Positions 1 through 7,781 of a DNA stretch of 42,004 nucleotides are shown one piece after another (the stretch's first letter is position 1; each line of letters opens with the position of its first letter). The DNA comes from Pseudomonadota bacterium. Its GTDB lineage: Bacteria; Pseudomonadota; Alphaproteobacteria; Ferrovibrionales; Ferrovibrionaceae. Position numbers and translations under genes: made by a program. Location: assembly GCA_023434425.1 (NCBI GenBank), contig JAEYSS010000147.1, positions 1 to 42,004 of the forward strand, written 5' to 3'. The notes beneath the pieces were generated by a model. The model had not been told where the DNA came from and did not search any database. It saw only the letters and a program-made list of their open reading frames with translations.

Positions 1-509
1 CGATTGCCGGCGGGGACCGTGCCGGGCGGTGGCCCTTCCAGCATACCGGCAGTGACAACAGACGCCGGCGGCGAAGCGGCCGGTTGGATGTCGGATTTTG
101 CGGCGTCGGCAGGGCGGTCCGGAAAAAGGCGAAGTGTGGCTTCCCCACCGTCAGCTGCCGTCGTGACGATGCGATCCCGCAGAATTTTCTTCACCGTCAT
201 GCCATCCATGCTGTCGCCCTCGGTGACGCGGCGGGCGGGCGCATTGCCTTGCCGCAGGACGGCGTAACGTCTGTCCTTCAGCATGATGATGGCAGTCAGG
301 ACCGGCTTGCCGGCTGGGGCGACTGCCGCAACCTTGATATGCCGTCTGCGATCGGGCGCGAATAACGGCCGTTCGATTACCTCGGAAAAGCTTTCGAGCG
401 GCGCCAGTGCACCGATTGTCGCCGGGGCGTCAGAAGCGGAGGCAGCAAGACTAAAAAAGCCCAGGCTGCCCGCCAGCACCAGCAGAGGGAGGCGCAGCGG
501 GCGAATCAT
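1..509 (-). CDS. Type II secretion GspN/GspC-like protein (3' part beyond window)
   Basis: Open frame running off the left edge; only the first about 169 codons are seen. The protein starts MIRPLRLPLLVLAG, a hydrophobic N-terminal segment that could be a signal peptide or anchor. It is followed by ERPLFAPDRRR at about residues 46-56, a motif typical of the periplasmic homology region of GspC/GspN-type proteins. Next comes a small beta-rich stretch (YAVLRQG, RRVTEGDSMDGMTVKKI, DRIV, ATLRLF) and a Pro/Ala-rich linker. In the family such proteins connect the inner-membrane platform to the secretin. The ATG overlaps the stop of gspM as ATGA, so it is translationally coupled and the last visible gene of the gsp operon. 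N versus C naming cannot be decided from a fragment. Confidence 0.75.
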   Translation of the reverse strand, partial: MIRPLRLPLLVLAGSLGFFSLAASASDAPATIGALAPLESFSEVIERPLFAPDRRRHIKVAAVAPAGKPVLTAIIMLKDRRYAVLRQGNAPARRVTEGDSMDGMTVKKILRDRIVTTAADGGEATLRLFPDRPADAAKSDIQPAASPPASVVTAGMLEGPPPGTVPAGN

Positions 510-1072
510 TGTGTGGCCTCGTCGAGGAAGCCGACGATGTCCAGGTTCACGTCGAGCAGACCTTCTTCCGTCGCACCGGCCGTCACTGCGCGGATGCTGA
601 GGTTTTCAATGAACAGAACCGGCATCATGCCTTCCAGCCGGTAGATCACCGCCTGTAGTTCAGCAAGGTGCATCACCATATGCGCGCGAACTCCGACGCG
701 CTGTGGCTGACCCGGTACTCGCGCCTGCGGCATCGCCTGAGTGCTCTGCAGCTTGCCGCCTTCGCGCGCGATCAGGGCCTTCACCCTGTCCTGCAGTATG
801 GCTGCCGCGATCGCTTCATTGGCCCCGGTCAGGTAGCCCTGCTGACCGGACTGGTTCATCCGCAAGTCCTCAAGGGCCCGGGTCATCTCCGGCAGACGCG
901 CGGCCATCTGGCGGTATTTCTGCAGTGCGGACTGCAGTTGGTCGGCGGTCTCTGTATTTCCAGAGTAGGCCGACACAAAGGGATCGATACAGATTGTGTA
1001 GACACCCAGAATGATAGCCAACAGCAGCGAGATGGCAGCCGCGCGGCGCAGGGGCAGGCTCAGCGTGGTCAT
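506..1072 (-). CDS. gspM: Type II secretion system protein GspM (subtype b-like)
   Basis: 188 aa. A single N-terminal membrane helix (about residues 12-30, AAAISLLLAIILGVYTI) follows a short basic cytoplasmic tail. A helical periplasmic stretch (about 38-110) leads to a small ferredoxin-like C-terminal domain. This is the architecture of GspM/PulM, the inner-membrane platform partner of GspL. Sequence details such as the YLTGANEAIAAAILQ segment fit the divergent 'subtype b' family better than classical PulM. Its start overlaps the gspL stop by 4 bp and its stop overlaps the next gene by 3 bp, so stoichiometric co-translation is likely. The family call rests on architecture and operon position more than on strong motifs. 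Confidence 0.8.
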   Translation of the reverse strand: MTTLSLPLRRAAAISLLLAIILGVYTICIDPFVSAYSGNTETADQLQSALQKYRQMAARLPEMTRALEDLRMNQSGQQGYLTGANEAIAAAILQDRVKALIAREGGKLQSTQAMPQARVPGQPQRVGVRAHMVMHLAELQAVIYRLEGMMPVLFIENLSIRAVTAGATEEGLLDVNLDIVGFLDEATQ

Positions 1073-2166
1073 GGCTGGCGTCCGGCCGAGATGGTCATGA
1101 CCAGTTCGAATCGCTCACGACCTATGGCGGCATCCTGTGTAACGGCAGAGCGGAATTGCGGAGCACGGAAAGCCGGCGATTGCATAACCTTCTCGATCAA
1201 TCCGGCAGCGGCGGCGGAATAGCCCGCGATCAGCAGCTTGTCGTCATTCATGCTGAGCTGTATGAGCCAGGTGTCATCTGGCAGAACGCGCGTCAGATCG
1301 GCAAGCATATGCGTGGCTGTCAGGGAATCGCGGCGGCGGTCACTCAGAAAGGCGGACGCCGCCTGCAGGCGCTCCATCTCTGTCCGGGTTGCCTCGACCT
1401 GCTCGACGGTTTTGCGCAGGCGAGCCATATCATGGCGCAGGGCGGCGACGGCCTCCTCACTGTCCTGCCACATGGAATACAGCCCGGCGGCGATTGTCAG
1501 TCCGGCACCGAGTGCGCCCAGCCGCAGGGCGAGCCGCAGCTTCCCTTTGCCGGCCTTTTCGGGGGGCAGCAGATTGCCGGAAACCGGTCGGTCGGCACTC
1601 GCGGCGACCGTCACCTGCCGGATGGGCACGCCGAGCGGGGCGAGTCGGGTCAGCAGGTCGGTCACGGCCGCCTTGGCCATCACGGTCATGACGACGGTGA
1701 GCTTGCCCGCGGCGATACCGGGGAGGATGTCGTAGGTGAAGAATGCGCTGTCGGCCGAGAAGGGCGTGCGGCGATCCATTTCGAAACGCAGGATCTGTGG
1801 CAGGTCTGTCTTCACCGCTACCGGCAGGCTGAGCCGGGTGACAAGTGCTTTTCCGGCCGGCAGGCGCAGGATCAGCGGCAGCTTGCCGCGCAGGGTGCGC
1901 CGGGCCAGCCCTGCGTCATCGATGGCCGTCGTCAGGCTGACCGGCGACAGCGGAGCATCGGCGGGAATCCGACCCAGCGATCTGGTGGTCGTACCACTGC
2001 GATACAGGACGGCGTAGCCGGTCTCATCCGGCGCCAGGATCATATGGCTGCGCGCGAAGGTCAGGTTCTGCCTGATACGGGCCGGCACCATGCCGATCAG
2101 TTCCCCGAACCACCAGTCCAGAGCCTGGCGGGCGAAAGTGAAGGATCTGGTATAGAGCTTCGTCAT
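1069..2166 (-). CDS. gspL: Type II secretion system protein GspL (PilM/PilN-like)
   Basis: About 365 aa. The N-terminal part (about 1-210) looks like the degenerate actin-like cytoplasmic domain of GspL/PilM. One transmembrane segment (about 225-245, LRLALRLGALGAGLTIAAGLY) follows. A coiled coil (about 247-290) and a PilN-like periplasmic domain (DDTWLIQLSMNDDKLLIAGYS) come next. The family binds GspE in the cytoplasm and GspM in the periplasm. I chose the ATG at 2166, five bases after the gspJ stop; a TTG at 2175 overlapping that stop would add three residues. Neither has a clear ribosome-binding site. It follows gspJ directly, where gspK would normally stand. Confidence 0.82.
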   Translation of the reverse strand: MTKLYTRSFTFARQALDWWFGELIGMVPARIRQNLTFARSHMILAPDETGYAVLYRSGTTTRSLGRIPADAPLSPVSLTTAIDDAGLARRTLRGKLPLILRLPAGKALVTRLSLPVAVKTDLPQILRFEMDRRTPFSADSAFFTYDILPGIAAGKLTVVMTVMAKAAVTDLLTRLAPLGVPIRQVTVAASADRPVSGNLLPPEKAGKGKLRLALRLGALGAGLTIAAGLYSMWQDSEEAVAALRHDMARLRKTVEQVEATRTEMERLQAASAFLSDRRRDSLTATHMLADLTRVLPDDTWLIQLSMNDDKLLIAGYSAAAAGLIEKVMQSPAFRAPQFRSAVTQDAAIGRERFELVMTISAGRQP

Positions 2167-2171
2167 CGTGA

Positions 2172-2825
2172 TCAAAGGCCGTTATTCGACAGTGGCAAAG
2201 CCACAATCAGGTCGGGTAGCGGTTCCTTGCGGTCTCGGCCCAGACGAATCCGGACGAGTGTCGGAAGGTTTGGTCGGTTCTTCCATTCGCGGTGCCAGGC
2301 CGCCGTCGTCTGCCCGCCGTCCAGCGTGCCGAAGTAGGAGATTTCCATTGCGGTGATCGCTTCGAACAGGACCGAGTGGCGAACTGCGGTCTGCTGTACA
2401 TTTCCGCCGCCGCGCCAGTAAGGTTGCCATGCGATAACGACGCTATTTGGGTTATGCGTGGCATCGCGCTGCAGCAGCAGTGACTGATAGGTACTGTCTC
2501 CCATGGCCGCGGGTGGCAGATGCGAGGGAGCGAGCGTCACGATGCGTAAAGACTCGCTGCCGCCATCGAAATCGATCGCACGCTGATCCGGCGCGAGATT
2601 TTCACGCACGATCGGCAGAGTCTGCGCAATTTGCGTGCGCAGGAAGTCATAGGCCGCGGGGACGGTGGCTGCGGCGTCGCTGTGACGCCGGCTGGCGTCC
2701 ATGATCCGCGTGGCCAGTTGCACGCCGCCGAGCAGCATTGTGGAGAGAAAGCCGAGAAGAGCCATCGCCACCAGAACTTCCAGCAGCGTGAACCCGGCTT
2801 GAGGGCTGCCGCGTGCCGCAGTCAT
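2172..2825 (-). CDS. gspJ: Minor pseudopilin GspJ
   Basis: 217 aa. It has a short prepilin leader ending QAG, followed by FTLLEVLVAMALLGFLSTMLL: the prepilin peptidase cleavage site (G/F), Glu at position +5 and the hydrophobic assembly helix. The length and the long C-terminal beta domain fit GspJ, which forms the pseudopilus tip with GspI and GspK. Its ATG overlaps the gspI stop (ATGA). The assignment as J rather than another minor pilin relies on order (after I, before L) and length, and is fairly secure. Confidence 0.88.
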   Translation of the reverse strand: MTAARGSPQAGFTLLEVLVAMALLGFLSTMLLGGVQLATRIMDASRRHSDAAATVPAAYDFLRTQIAQTLPIVRENLAPDQRAIDFDGGSESLRIVTLAPSHLPPAAMGDSTYQSLLLQRDATHNPNSVVIAWQPYWRGGGNVQQTAVRHSVLFEAITAMEISYFGTLDGGQTTAAWHREWKNRPNLPTLVRIRLGRDRKEPLPDLIVALPLSNNGL

Positions 2826-3223
2826 GGTTGCGCCATCCTGGGAAGGCCGAGATGCAGTGTGTTAAGCGAAACCTGCTGCTGTGAAGCCCCTTCACGCCAG
2901 CGAACCGTGACCATGAGCGAATAAAGCGGGATTGCCTGGCCCTGCCGGCTGGTCAGCGCGGGGCCATGGGGCTGCATGCTTGCAGTCCAGCTAAATCGAC
3001 CGTCTGCCTGACCTTGCAGGCTGCCAGCAGTCAGGCCGGGGGCGGCCTGCAGTTCTGCCAGACGGGACTGGGCGATCAGCGTGGCATGTTCACGGGCCTG
3101 TGCCCGCGACATACCCGCCAGATTCCCCGACAGGAGCTGAAACAGAGCAGTCAGGCCGCCGGCTGCGATCACGAAGGCAATCAGCAGTTCAATCAGGGTA
3201 AAGCCGGCCTCAGCGCGTCGCAT
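2822..3223 (-). CDS. gspI: Minor pseudopilin GspI
   Basis: 133 aa from the ATG at 3223, giving a short leader MRRAEAG followed by FTLIELLIAFVIAAGG, a textbook type IV prepilin cleavage site with Glu at +5. An ATG at 3295 is in frame, but it would give an unusually long leader and overlap gspH by 86 bp, so I prefer 3223 (14 bp overlap). GspI nucleates the minor pseudopilin tip complex (I-J-K) of the type II system. The conserved stretch REHATLIAQSRLAEL after the helix is characteristic of GspI. Confidence 0.88.
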   Translation of the reverse strand: MRRAEAGFTLIELLIAFVIAAGGLTALFQLLSGNLAGMSRAQAREHATLIAQSRLAELQAAPGLTAGSLQGQADGRFSWTASMQPHGPALTSRQGQAIPLYSLMVTVRWREGASQQQVSLNTLHLGLPRMAQP

Positions 3224-3734
3224 GGCCTGCTCGATGCGGCATCGGAAAGGAAACAGTTGCCTCCGTTGTCCGGATCTGGCCACTGAGCCAGTCAACCGTG
3301 ACCAGAATCCGCCGCCGGTTGTCGCTCACCGCGACGCCCCCACCGGTGGAGCCACCGCCAGGAAAGAAGCGGATAGTGCCGACGCCGCTTCTGGCATGAC
3401 CAGGGGCACCGGTCTGCTGGTCTTCCGTGGTGTAGAGGGTCAGGTTCAGCGGGGCATCGCTGTTTCGCGCGGGCAGGACGAAGCGGCGCTCCCCGTAGCC
3501 GAAGCGGCCGGCCCCGGTGTCGAGCCAGAAAGCCACCACACGATTTTCCGCGATGGCTGCAGCCCGGGACTCCCGCAATGCCGCAACGACTTCGCGGGCG
3601 GCGCCGGTGGCCTGCAGTGGTGAATTTCCCCGCTGCAGCAATGGCAGGCCAAGCCCGATCGCCATGGCGACAATGCCGAGGGCGATCAGCACCTCGAGCA
3701 GAGTCAGTCCGCTTTCGGTATCCCGGGCTGGCAT
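3210..3734 (-). CDS. gspH: Minor pseudopilin GspH
   Basis: 174 aa from the ATG at 3734, which lies 10 bp after the gspG stop with a GGGA element upstream. The leader MPARDTESG is followed by LTLLEVLIALGIVAMAIGLGLP, a prepilin-type helix with Leu rather than Phe at +1. The remainder contains the AAREVVAALRESRAAAIAENR helix common to GspH/FimT proteins and a beta-rich C-terminal domain. An upstream in-frame start (3833) would overlap gspG by nearly 90 bp and give a leader too long for a prepilin. GspH links the GspG shaft to the I-J-K tip in characterised systems. Confidence 0.87.
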   Translation of the reverse strand: MPARDTESGLTLLEVLIALGIVAMAIGLGLPLLQRGNSPLQATGAAREVVAALRESRAAAIAENRVVAFWLDTGAGRFGYGERRFVLPARNSDAPLNLTLYTTEDQQTGAPGHARSGVGTIRFFPGGGSTGGGVAVSDNRRRILVTVDWLSGQIRTTEATVSFPMPHRAGHATR

Positions 3735-3744
3735 CGTCCCAAGC

Positions 3745-4185
3745 TCAGTTCGTCGCGGTGCCGGTGCCACTGGCATCGGGTCCGCGCGAATAGAGATCGT
3801 ATGCACCCTGCTTGCCGGGGAAGCGATAAACATAGGGTTGGCCCCAGGGGTCGACTGGGGCCGCCTTCTTTTTCACATAGGGGCCGTTCCAGGCCGCGAG
3901 ACTGGCAGGCTTCACCACCAGGGAGGCGAGGCCTTCCTGTTCGTTGGGATAGCGGCCGATATCGAGACGGAAGAGATCGAGTGCGGTCTCCAGGCTCTGG
4001 ATCTCGACCCGGGCGGAATCGATTTTGGCGCGCCCCAGATATTTGATCACCTGCGGGCCGACCAGCGCAGAGATCATCCCGATGATGGCCAGAACCACCA
4101 GCATTTCGATCAGCGTGAACCCGGCCTCGCCATGACGAGTGCCGACGGCAGGGCGGTGGCGGGTGCGGAAGAGGGAAGACGACAT
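3745..4185 (-). CDS. gspG: Major pseudopilin GspG
   Basis: 146 aa. The leader ends GEAG and is followed by FTLIEMLVVLAIIGMISALVGPQV, the major pseudopilin helix. The family-specific segments are clear: KIDSARVEIQSLETALDLF, DIGRYPNEQEGL and WNGPYVKKK...DPWGQPYVYRFPG. GspG polymerises into the pseudopilus that pushes substrates through the secretin. Many GspG proteins end in a Ca-binding loop with several acidic residues after GPD. Here the end is GPDASGTGTATN, so the usual terminal Asp pair is absent. A GGAG element lies about 8 bp before the ATG. Confidence 0.95.
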   Translation of the reverse strand: MSSSLFRTRHRPAVGTRHGEAGFTLIEMLVVLAIIGMISALVGPQVIKYLGRAKIDSARVEIQSLETALDLFRLDIGRYPNEQEGLASLVVKPASLAAWNGPYVKKKAAPVDPWGQPYVYRFPGKQGAYDLYSRGPDASGTGTATN

Positions 4186-4197
4186 GAGGAGGGCTCC

Positions 4198-5415
4198 TTA
4201 TCCAGCAAGTTGATAGACACTCAGGATCGCCATCATGAGCGAACCAATGACGAGGGCGACCAACAGACCGAGGCCGACGGTCAGGGCCGGGCCGACCGCG
4301 GTCAGAAGGCGGTTCATGCTGGTTTCAGTTTCCCAGTCGAAGATCGCCGCCACTTCCAGCAGCATGTCGTCCAGCCGTGCAGCTTCCTCGCCGACACGCA
4401 GCAGCCGTAACGCCAGCGGAGGAATCAGGCCGGTCTGCGCTAGCGGCTCGGCAAGGCCCTTGCCCTCGGTGACATTGCGCGCGACCTCAACGATGGCCGG
4501 TGCGATAGCCTGGTTGCGGATGGTATCGGCGGCTATGGCCAGACCGTTGGGCAGGGCAACGCCGTTCTTCAGAAGGGTGCCAAGGATGCGTGAGAAATGT
4601 GCGATCTCTGCCTTGTGCATCATGTTGCCGATAGCCGGAAGGCGCAGCACGAAACGATCCCATTGCGGGCGACGTTGCGGGTTTCTGATCATGCTGGCGA
4701 TATAGAGGGCGGTGGTGGCAGTCAGCAGAAGTGGCGCCCACCAATATTGCTCGAAACTGTCTGCTACGACGAGCAGTGCCTGCGTCGCGAAGGGGAGTTC
4801 CACGCGTGCATCCTCGAAGAATGGACGGAAGCGCGGAACGACAAATGAAAACAGCACCACCAGCGAGATCAGGCAGGCGACCAGTACGATGATGGGGTAC
4901 ATTAGTGCAGACTTTATCTTGGCCCTGGTGGCCTGCGAGCGCTCCAGGAAATCGCCCAGCCGGGACAGAACGCTCTCAAGCGAGCCGCTCATCTCACCGG
5001 CTCGAACCATGCTGGTGCAGAATTTCGGGAACAGAACTTCCTCGACCATCGCATCGGCTAAGGTACTGCCGCTACGCACGCGGTCGAGCAGACGGCGCGA
5101 TACATCTGCGCCACCCTTGCGACCGGCCGCCTCGCCCAGAACCTCCAGCGCGTGGTCCAGCGGCAGGCCAGCCTGCAGCAGAACACCGAGCTGACGTATA
5201 AATCCGGTCAACTGCTTGACGGCGTCGGCGCGTGACAACCTGATCTCGCGCGTCATCAGGCTGCGAATCCAGGAAGCTTCCGCCGGGGCGGCGCTGACAG
5301 CGATCAGCCCCAGGGCCTGGATCCCGGCAATGGCCTCGGCATGACTGTCGGCGGAAATTTCGCCTTCACTCATCTGGCCGTCTGCCAGCACGGCGCGATA
5401 ACGGAACTGGGCCAT
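4198..5415 (-). CDS. gspF: Type II secretion inner-membrane platform protein GspF
   Basis: 405 aa, the usual GspF length. The start MAQFRYRAVLADGQ resembles the conserved GspF N-terminus, followed by two repeated T2SSF domains (about residues 70-195 and 270-395). Three strongly hydrophobic spans are visible: around 170-195 (MYPIIVLVACLISLVVLFSFVVPRF), around 220-240, and near the C-terminus (LTVGLGLLVALVIGSLMMAILSVY). GspF is the polytopic core of the assembly platform contacted by GspE and GspL. The gene starts two bases after the gspE stop and is followed 12 bp later by gspG. Confidence 0.95.
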   Translation of the reverse strand: MAQFRYRAVLADGQMSEGEISADSHAEAIAGIQALGLIAVSAAPAEASWIRSLMTREIRLSRADAVKQLTGFIRQLGVLLQAGLPLDHALEVLGEAAGRKGGADVSRRLLDRVRSGSTLADAMVEEVLFPKFCTSMVRAGEMSGSLESVLSRLGDFLERSQATRAKIKSALMYPIIVLVACLISLVVLFSFVVPRFRPFFEDARVELPFATQALLVVADSFEQYWWAPLLLTATTALYIASMIRNPQRRPQWDRFVLRLPAIGNMMHKAEIAHFSRILGTLLKNGVALPNGLAIAADTIRNQAIAPAIVEVARNVTEGKGLAEPLAQTGLIPPLALRLLRVGEEAARLDDMLLEVAAIFDWETETSMNRLLTAVGPALTVGLGLLVALVIGSLMMAILSVYQLAG

Positions 5416-5417
5416 GG

Positions 5418-7163
5418 TCAGCTATCCCTCGTGACGCGCAGCACTTCATCTGCGGTGGTCAGGCCGGCCAGTGCCTTCTGGATCCCGTCGGTCTGCATGC
5501 TGCGCATGCCAGCTCGTATGGCGACCTTGCGTAATGCGGCGGAATCGGCTCGCTCGGCGACAAGGGCGCGCAGCTCGTCAGTCATGACAAGGATTTCGGA
5601 GATGGTCATGCGGCCGCGATAGCCGCTGTTGTGGCAGTCCGGGCAGCCGACGGCGCGATAGAGCTGGCGGCTGTCGCCGGGTTCACAGATCATCGGAGCC
5701 AGGCGGTGCAGAAGGCCGACTTCCGGCTGATAGGATTGACGGCATGACGCGCACAGGCAGCGTACCAGACGCTGGGCAATCACGCCGGCGACGGTCGACG
5801 TGATCAGGTAATCGGCCGCACCCATGTCGAGCAGACGGGTCACCGAGCCTGCGGCATCGTTGGTATGCAATGTCGACAATACGAGATGGCCGGTCAGCGA
5901 CGCTTGTATGGCGACTTCCGCAGTTTCGAGATCGCGGATTTCGCCGACCATGATGATATCGGGATCCTGGCGCAGGATGGAGCGCAGAACCTGTGCGAAT
6001 GTCAGGCCGATCTGACCCTTTACCTGGACCTGATTGACGCCCTCGAGCTCATATTCGATGGGATCTTCGACCGTGTAGAGCTTGCGGTCGGAATGGTTGA
6101 GCTGCAGGAGCCCGGTATACAATGTCGTGGTCTTGCCGCTGCCGGTCGGACCGGTCACCAGAACGATTCCCTGTGGCCGCTGCAGCAGGTCGACGATCTG
6201 GCGCTCGGAATCTGGAAGGAAGCCAAGTGTGCTGAAATTGTCGACCAGTCTGGAGCGGTCGAGAATGCGCATCACGACCGTCTCGCCATACATGGTCGGC
6301 ATGGTGGAGACGCGCAAATCGAGTTCGCGACCGCGGGACGTGAAGCGGATGCGACCGTCCTGCGGCAGGCGACGTTCCGCGATGTTCAGACGTGCCATGA
6401 TCTTGATGCGGGACACGACGGCGGCGCGCAGCCGTGCCGGTGGTTCGTTAGCCGGCACCAGGATGCCGTCGACGCGATAGCGCACGATCAGCCGGTTACG
6501 AAACGGCTCGATATGGATATCGGACGCGCGTGATTCGATAGCGTTGACGATCAGCAGGTTGACCAGCCGGATAACCGGCGCCTCGCTGGCCAGGTCGCGC
6601 AGGCGATCTACATCTTCGATGGCGCCAGCATCGGCGACTTCATCCAGTTCATCGACGATGCGACCCAGCTGGCTGCGGCCGCCGCCCTGCTGGCGCTCAT
6701 GGGCGGCCGCAATATCGGACGGGGCGGCCAGAATGACGATAACCTGACGGCCGCTGCCGAGTGCGACGGCCTGACGGACATAACCGTCCAACGGATCGGC
6801 CATGGCGAGGCGGACGGCATCGTCGCTCTGCCCGAGCGCGAAGACGCGCGCCTCGCGCAGGAATTTCCGGCTGATGCTCTCGTCCAGCACCGGTTCGTCA
6901 GGGAAGTCGTCGGCGGTGGCAACGGTCAGGCCCAACTCACTGGCCATGGTGGCGACCACGTCGCCTTCGCCGATCAGCCCAAGGTTGATCAGTACCGCTT
7001 CGAAGCGGTCGCCGGTTTCGCCGCAGACACGCCGGACACGATCGAGTGATGCGGCATTCAGTTTGCCATCGCGCAGCAGCCGGTCGGCGAAAGCGGGCTC
7101 GAAGTCGGCCCGTTCGGGCAGCGCGCCGCTGCCGGTTTCGGCAATCGGAGTCAGCGCGTTCAT
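5418..7163 (-). CDS. gspE: Type II secretion assembly ATPase GspE
   Basis: 581 aa from the ATG at 7163, which overlaps the peptidase stop as ATGA; the open frame extends further upstream only as an out-of-frame shadow of the peptidase gene. An N-terminal MshEN-type domain (about 20-160) precedes the ATPase core. Core motifs: SRASDIHIEP (211-220), Walker A GPTGSGKT (338-345), the Asp box, Walker B IIMVGEIRD (403-411) and His-box residues near 426 and 433. A zinc-binding pair C471/C474 and C507/C510 (CASC...CPDC) marks it as GspE/PilB type. It is the cytoplasmic motor that drives pseudopilus extension. Confidence 0.96.
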   Translation of the reverse strand: MNALTPIAETGSGALPERADFEPAFADRLLRDGKLNAASLDRVRRVCGETGDRFEAVLINLGLIGEGDVVATMASELGLTVATADDFPDEPVLDESISRKFLREARVFALGQSDDAVRLAMADPLDGYVRQAVALGSGRQVIVILAAPSDIAAAHERQQGGGRSQLGRIVDELDEVADAGAIEDVDRLRDLASEAPVIRLVNLLIVNAIESRASDIHIEPFRNRLIVRYRVDGILVPANEPPARLRAAVVSRIKIMARLNIAERRLPQDGRIRFTSRGRELDLRVSTMPTMYGETVVMRILDRSRLVDNFSTLGFLPDSERQIVDLLQRPQGIVLVTGPTGSGKTTTLYTGLLQLNHSDRKLYTVEDPIEYELEGVNQVQVKGQIGLTFAQVLRSILRQDPDIIMVGEIRDLETAEVAIQASLTGHLVLSTLHTNDAAGSVTRLLDMGAADYLITSTVAGVIAQRLVRCLCASCRQSYQPEVGLLHRLAPMICEPGDSRQLYRAVGCPDCHNSGYRGRMTISEILVMTDELRALVAERADSAALRKVAIRAGMRSMQTDGIQKALAGLTTADEVLRVTRDS

Positions 7164-7717
7164 GACAGCATGACCGGGCCATAGAGCCAGACCAGCCAGG
7201 CGCCCAAGGCGAGATAAGCGCCGAAAGGCAGGCGCAGGCCGGCGCTCTGATTGCGACGCAGCGCGACCGGCAGCATGATGGCAAGGCCGGCGACGGCCGC
7301 AATCAGCACGACGCTGGCCAGGCTTTGCCAGCCCAGCCAGGCCCCGAGGCCGGCCATCAGCTTGACATCGCCGAAGCCGAGGCCTTCGCGGCCGCGCAGG
7401 TGGTAATAACCCTCGCGAACACACCAGAACGACATGAAGCCGGCGGCCGCACCGAGAACGGCGTCAGGCAGCGACGCGGGAGACATCAGCCAGGCGGCCA
7501 CGACTCCGGCCGGAACGAGTGGCAGCGTCAGGACGTCGGGAAGGATGAAGTGGCGAATATCGAGAATGGCCAGGGACAGAAGCCACCAGCCAAGCAGACA
7601 GCTCAACAGAATGCCGATCCAGCCATCGGCGGCCAGCATGGCCCAGAGCGGCACGAGCGGCATGGCGAATAGCGGGAATGTCGACTGCCTGGTGAGCGGA
7701 AGGGCCTGGTCTGTCAT
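7160..7717 (-). CDS. Prepilin peptidase (A24 family, GspO-like, no methylase domain)
   Basis: 185 aa with about six hydrophobic spans. The aspartyl protease signature is present: LDIRHFILPD at about 52-61, and GFGD at 114-117 in GLGFGDVKLMAGLGAWLG. Classical PilD/GspO proteins are about 280 aa and carry an N-terminal cytoplasmic Cys-rich N-methyltransferase domain. That domain is absent, so this is the short peptidase-only form seen in CpaA/TadV-like enzymes. As the only peptidase in the operon it presumably cleaves the GspG-J leaders. Whether it also methylates the mature N-terminal Phe cannot be expected from this sequence. Confidence 0.88.
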   Translation of the reverse strand: MTDQALPLTRQSTFPLFAMPLVPLWAMLAADGWIGILLSCLLGWWLLSLAILDIRHFILPDVLTLPLVPAGVVAAWLMSPASLPDAVLGAAAGFMSFWCVREGYYHLRGREGLGFGDVKLMAGLGAWLGWQSLASVVLIAAVAGLAIMLPVALRRNQSAGLRLPFGAYLALGAWLVWLYGPVMLS

Positions 7718-7739
7718 GGATTATCCGGAAGGGGAAAGG

Positions 7740-7765
7740 TGGCCCGCGGCAAGTACCGCGGGCCA
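7740..7765. other. Perfect 10-bp hairpin between beta-helix gene and prepilin peptidase
   Basis: TGGCCCGCGG, a six-base loop, then CCGCGGGCCA: a perfect, very GC-rich stem-loop in the 64-bp gap between the beta-helix gene and the gsp genes on the same strand. On the transcribed (minus) strand it is followed by CCACCTTTCCCC rather than a T-run, so it is not a standard intrinsic terminator. It could be a partial terminator, an RNA-stability element protecting the upstream message, or a Rho-related structure that uncouples abundant substrate expression from the machinery genes. Confidence 0.6.
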
Positions 7766-7781
7766 GGTGCGCGCGGATCGC

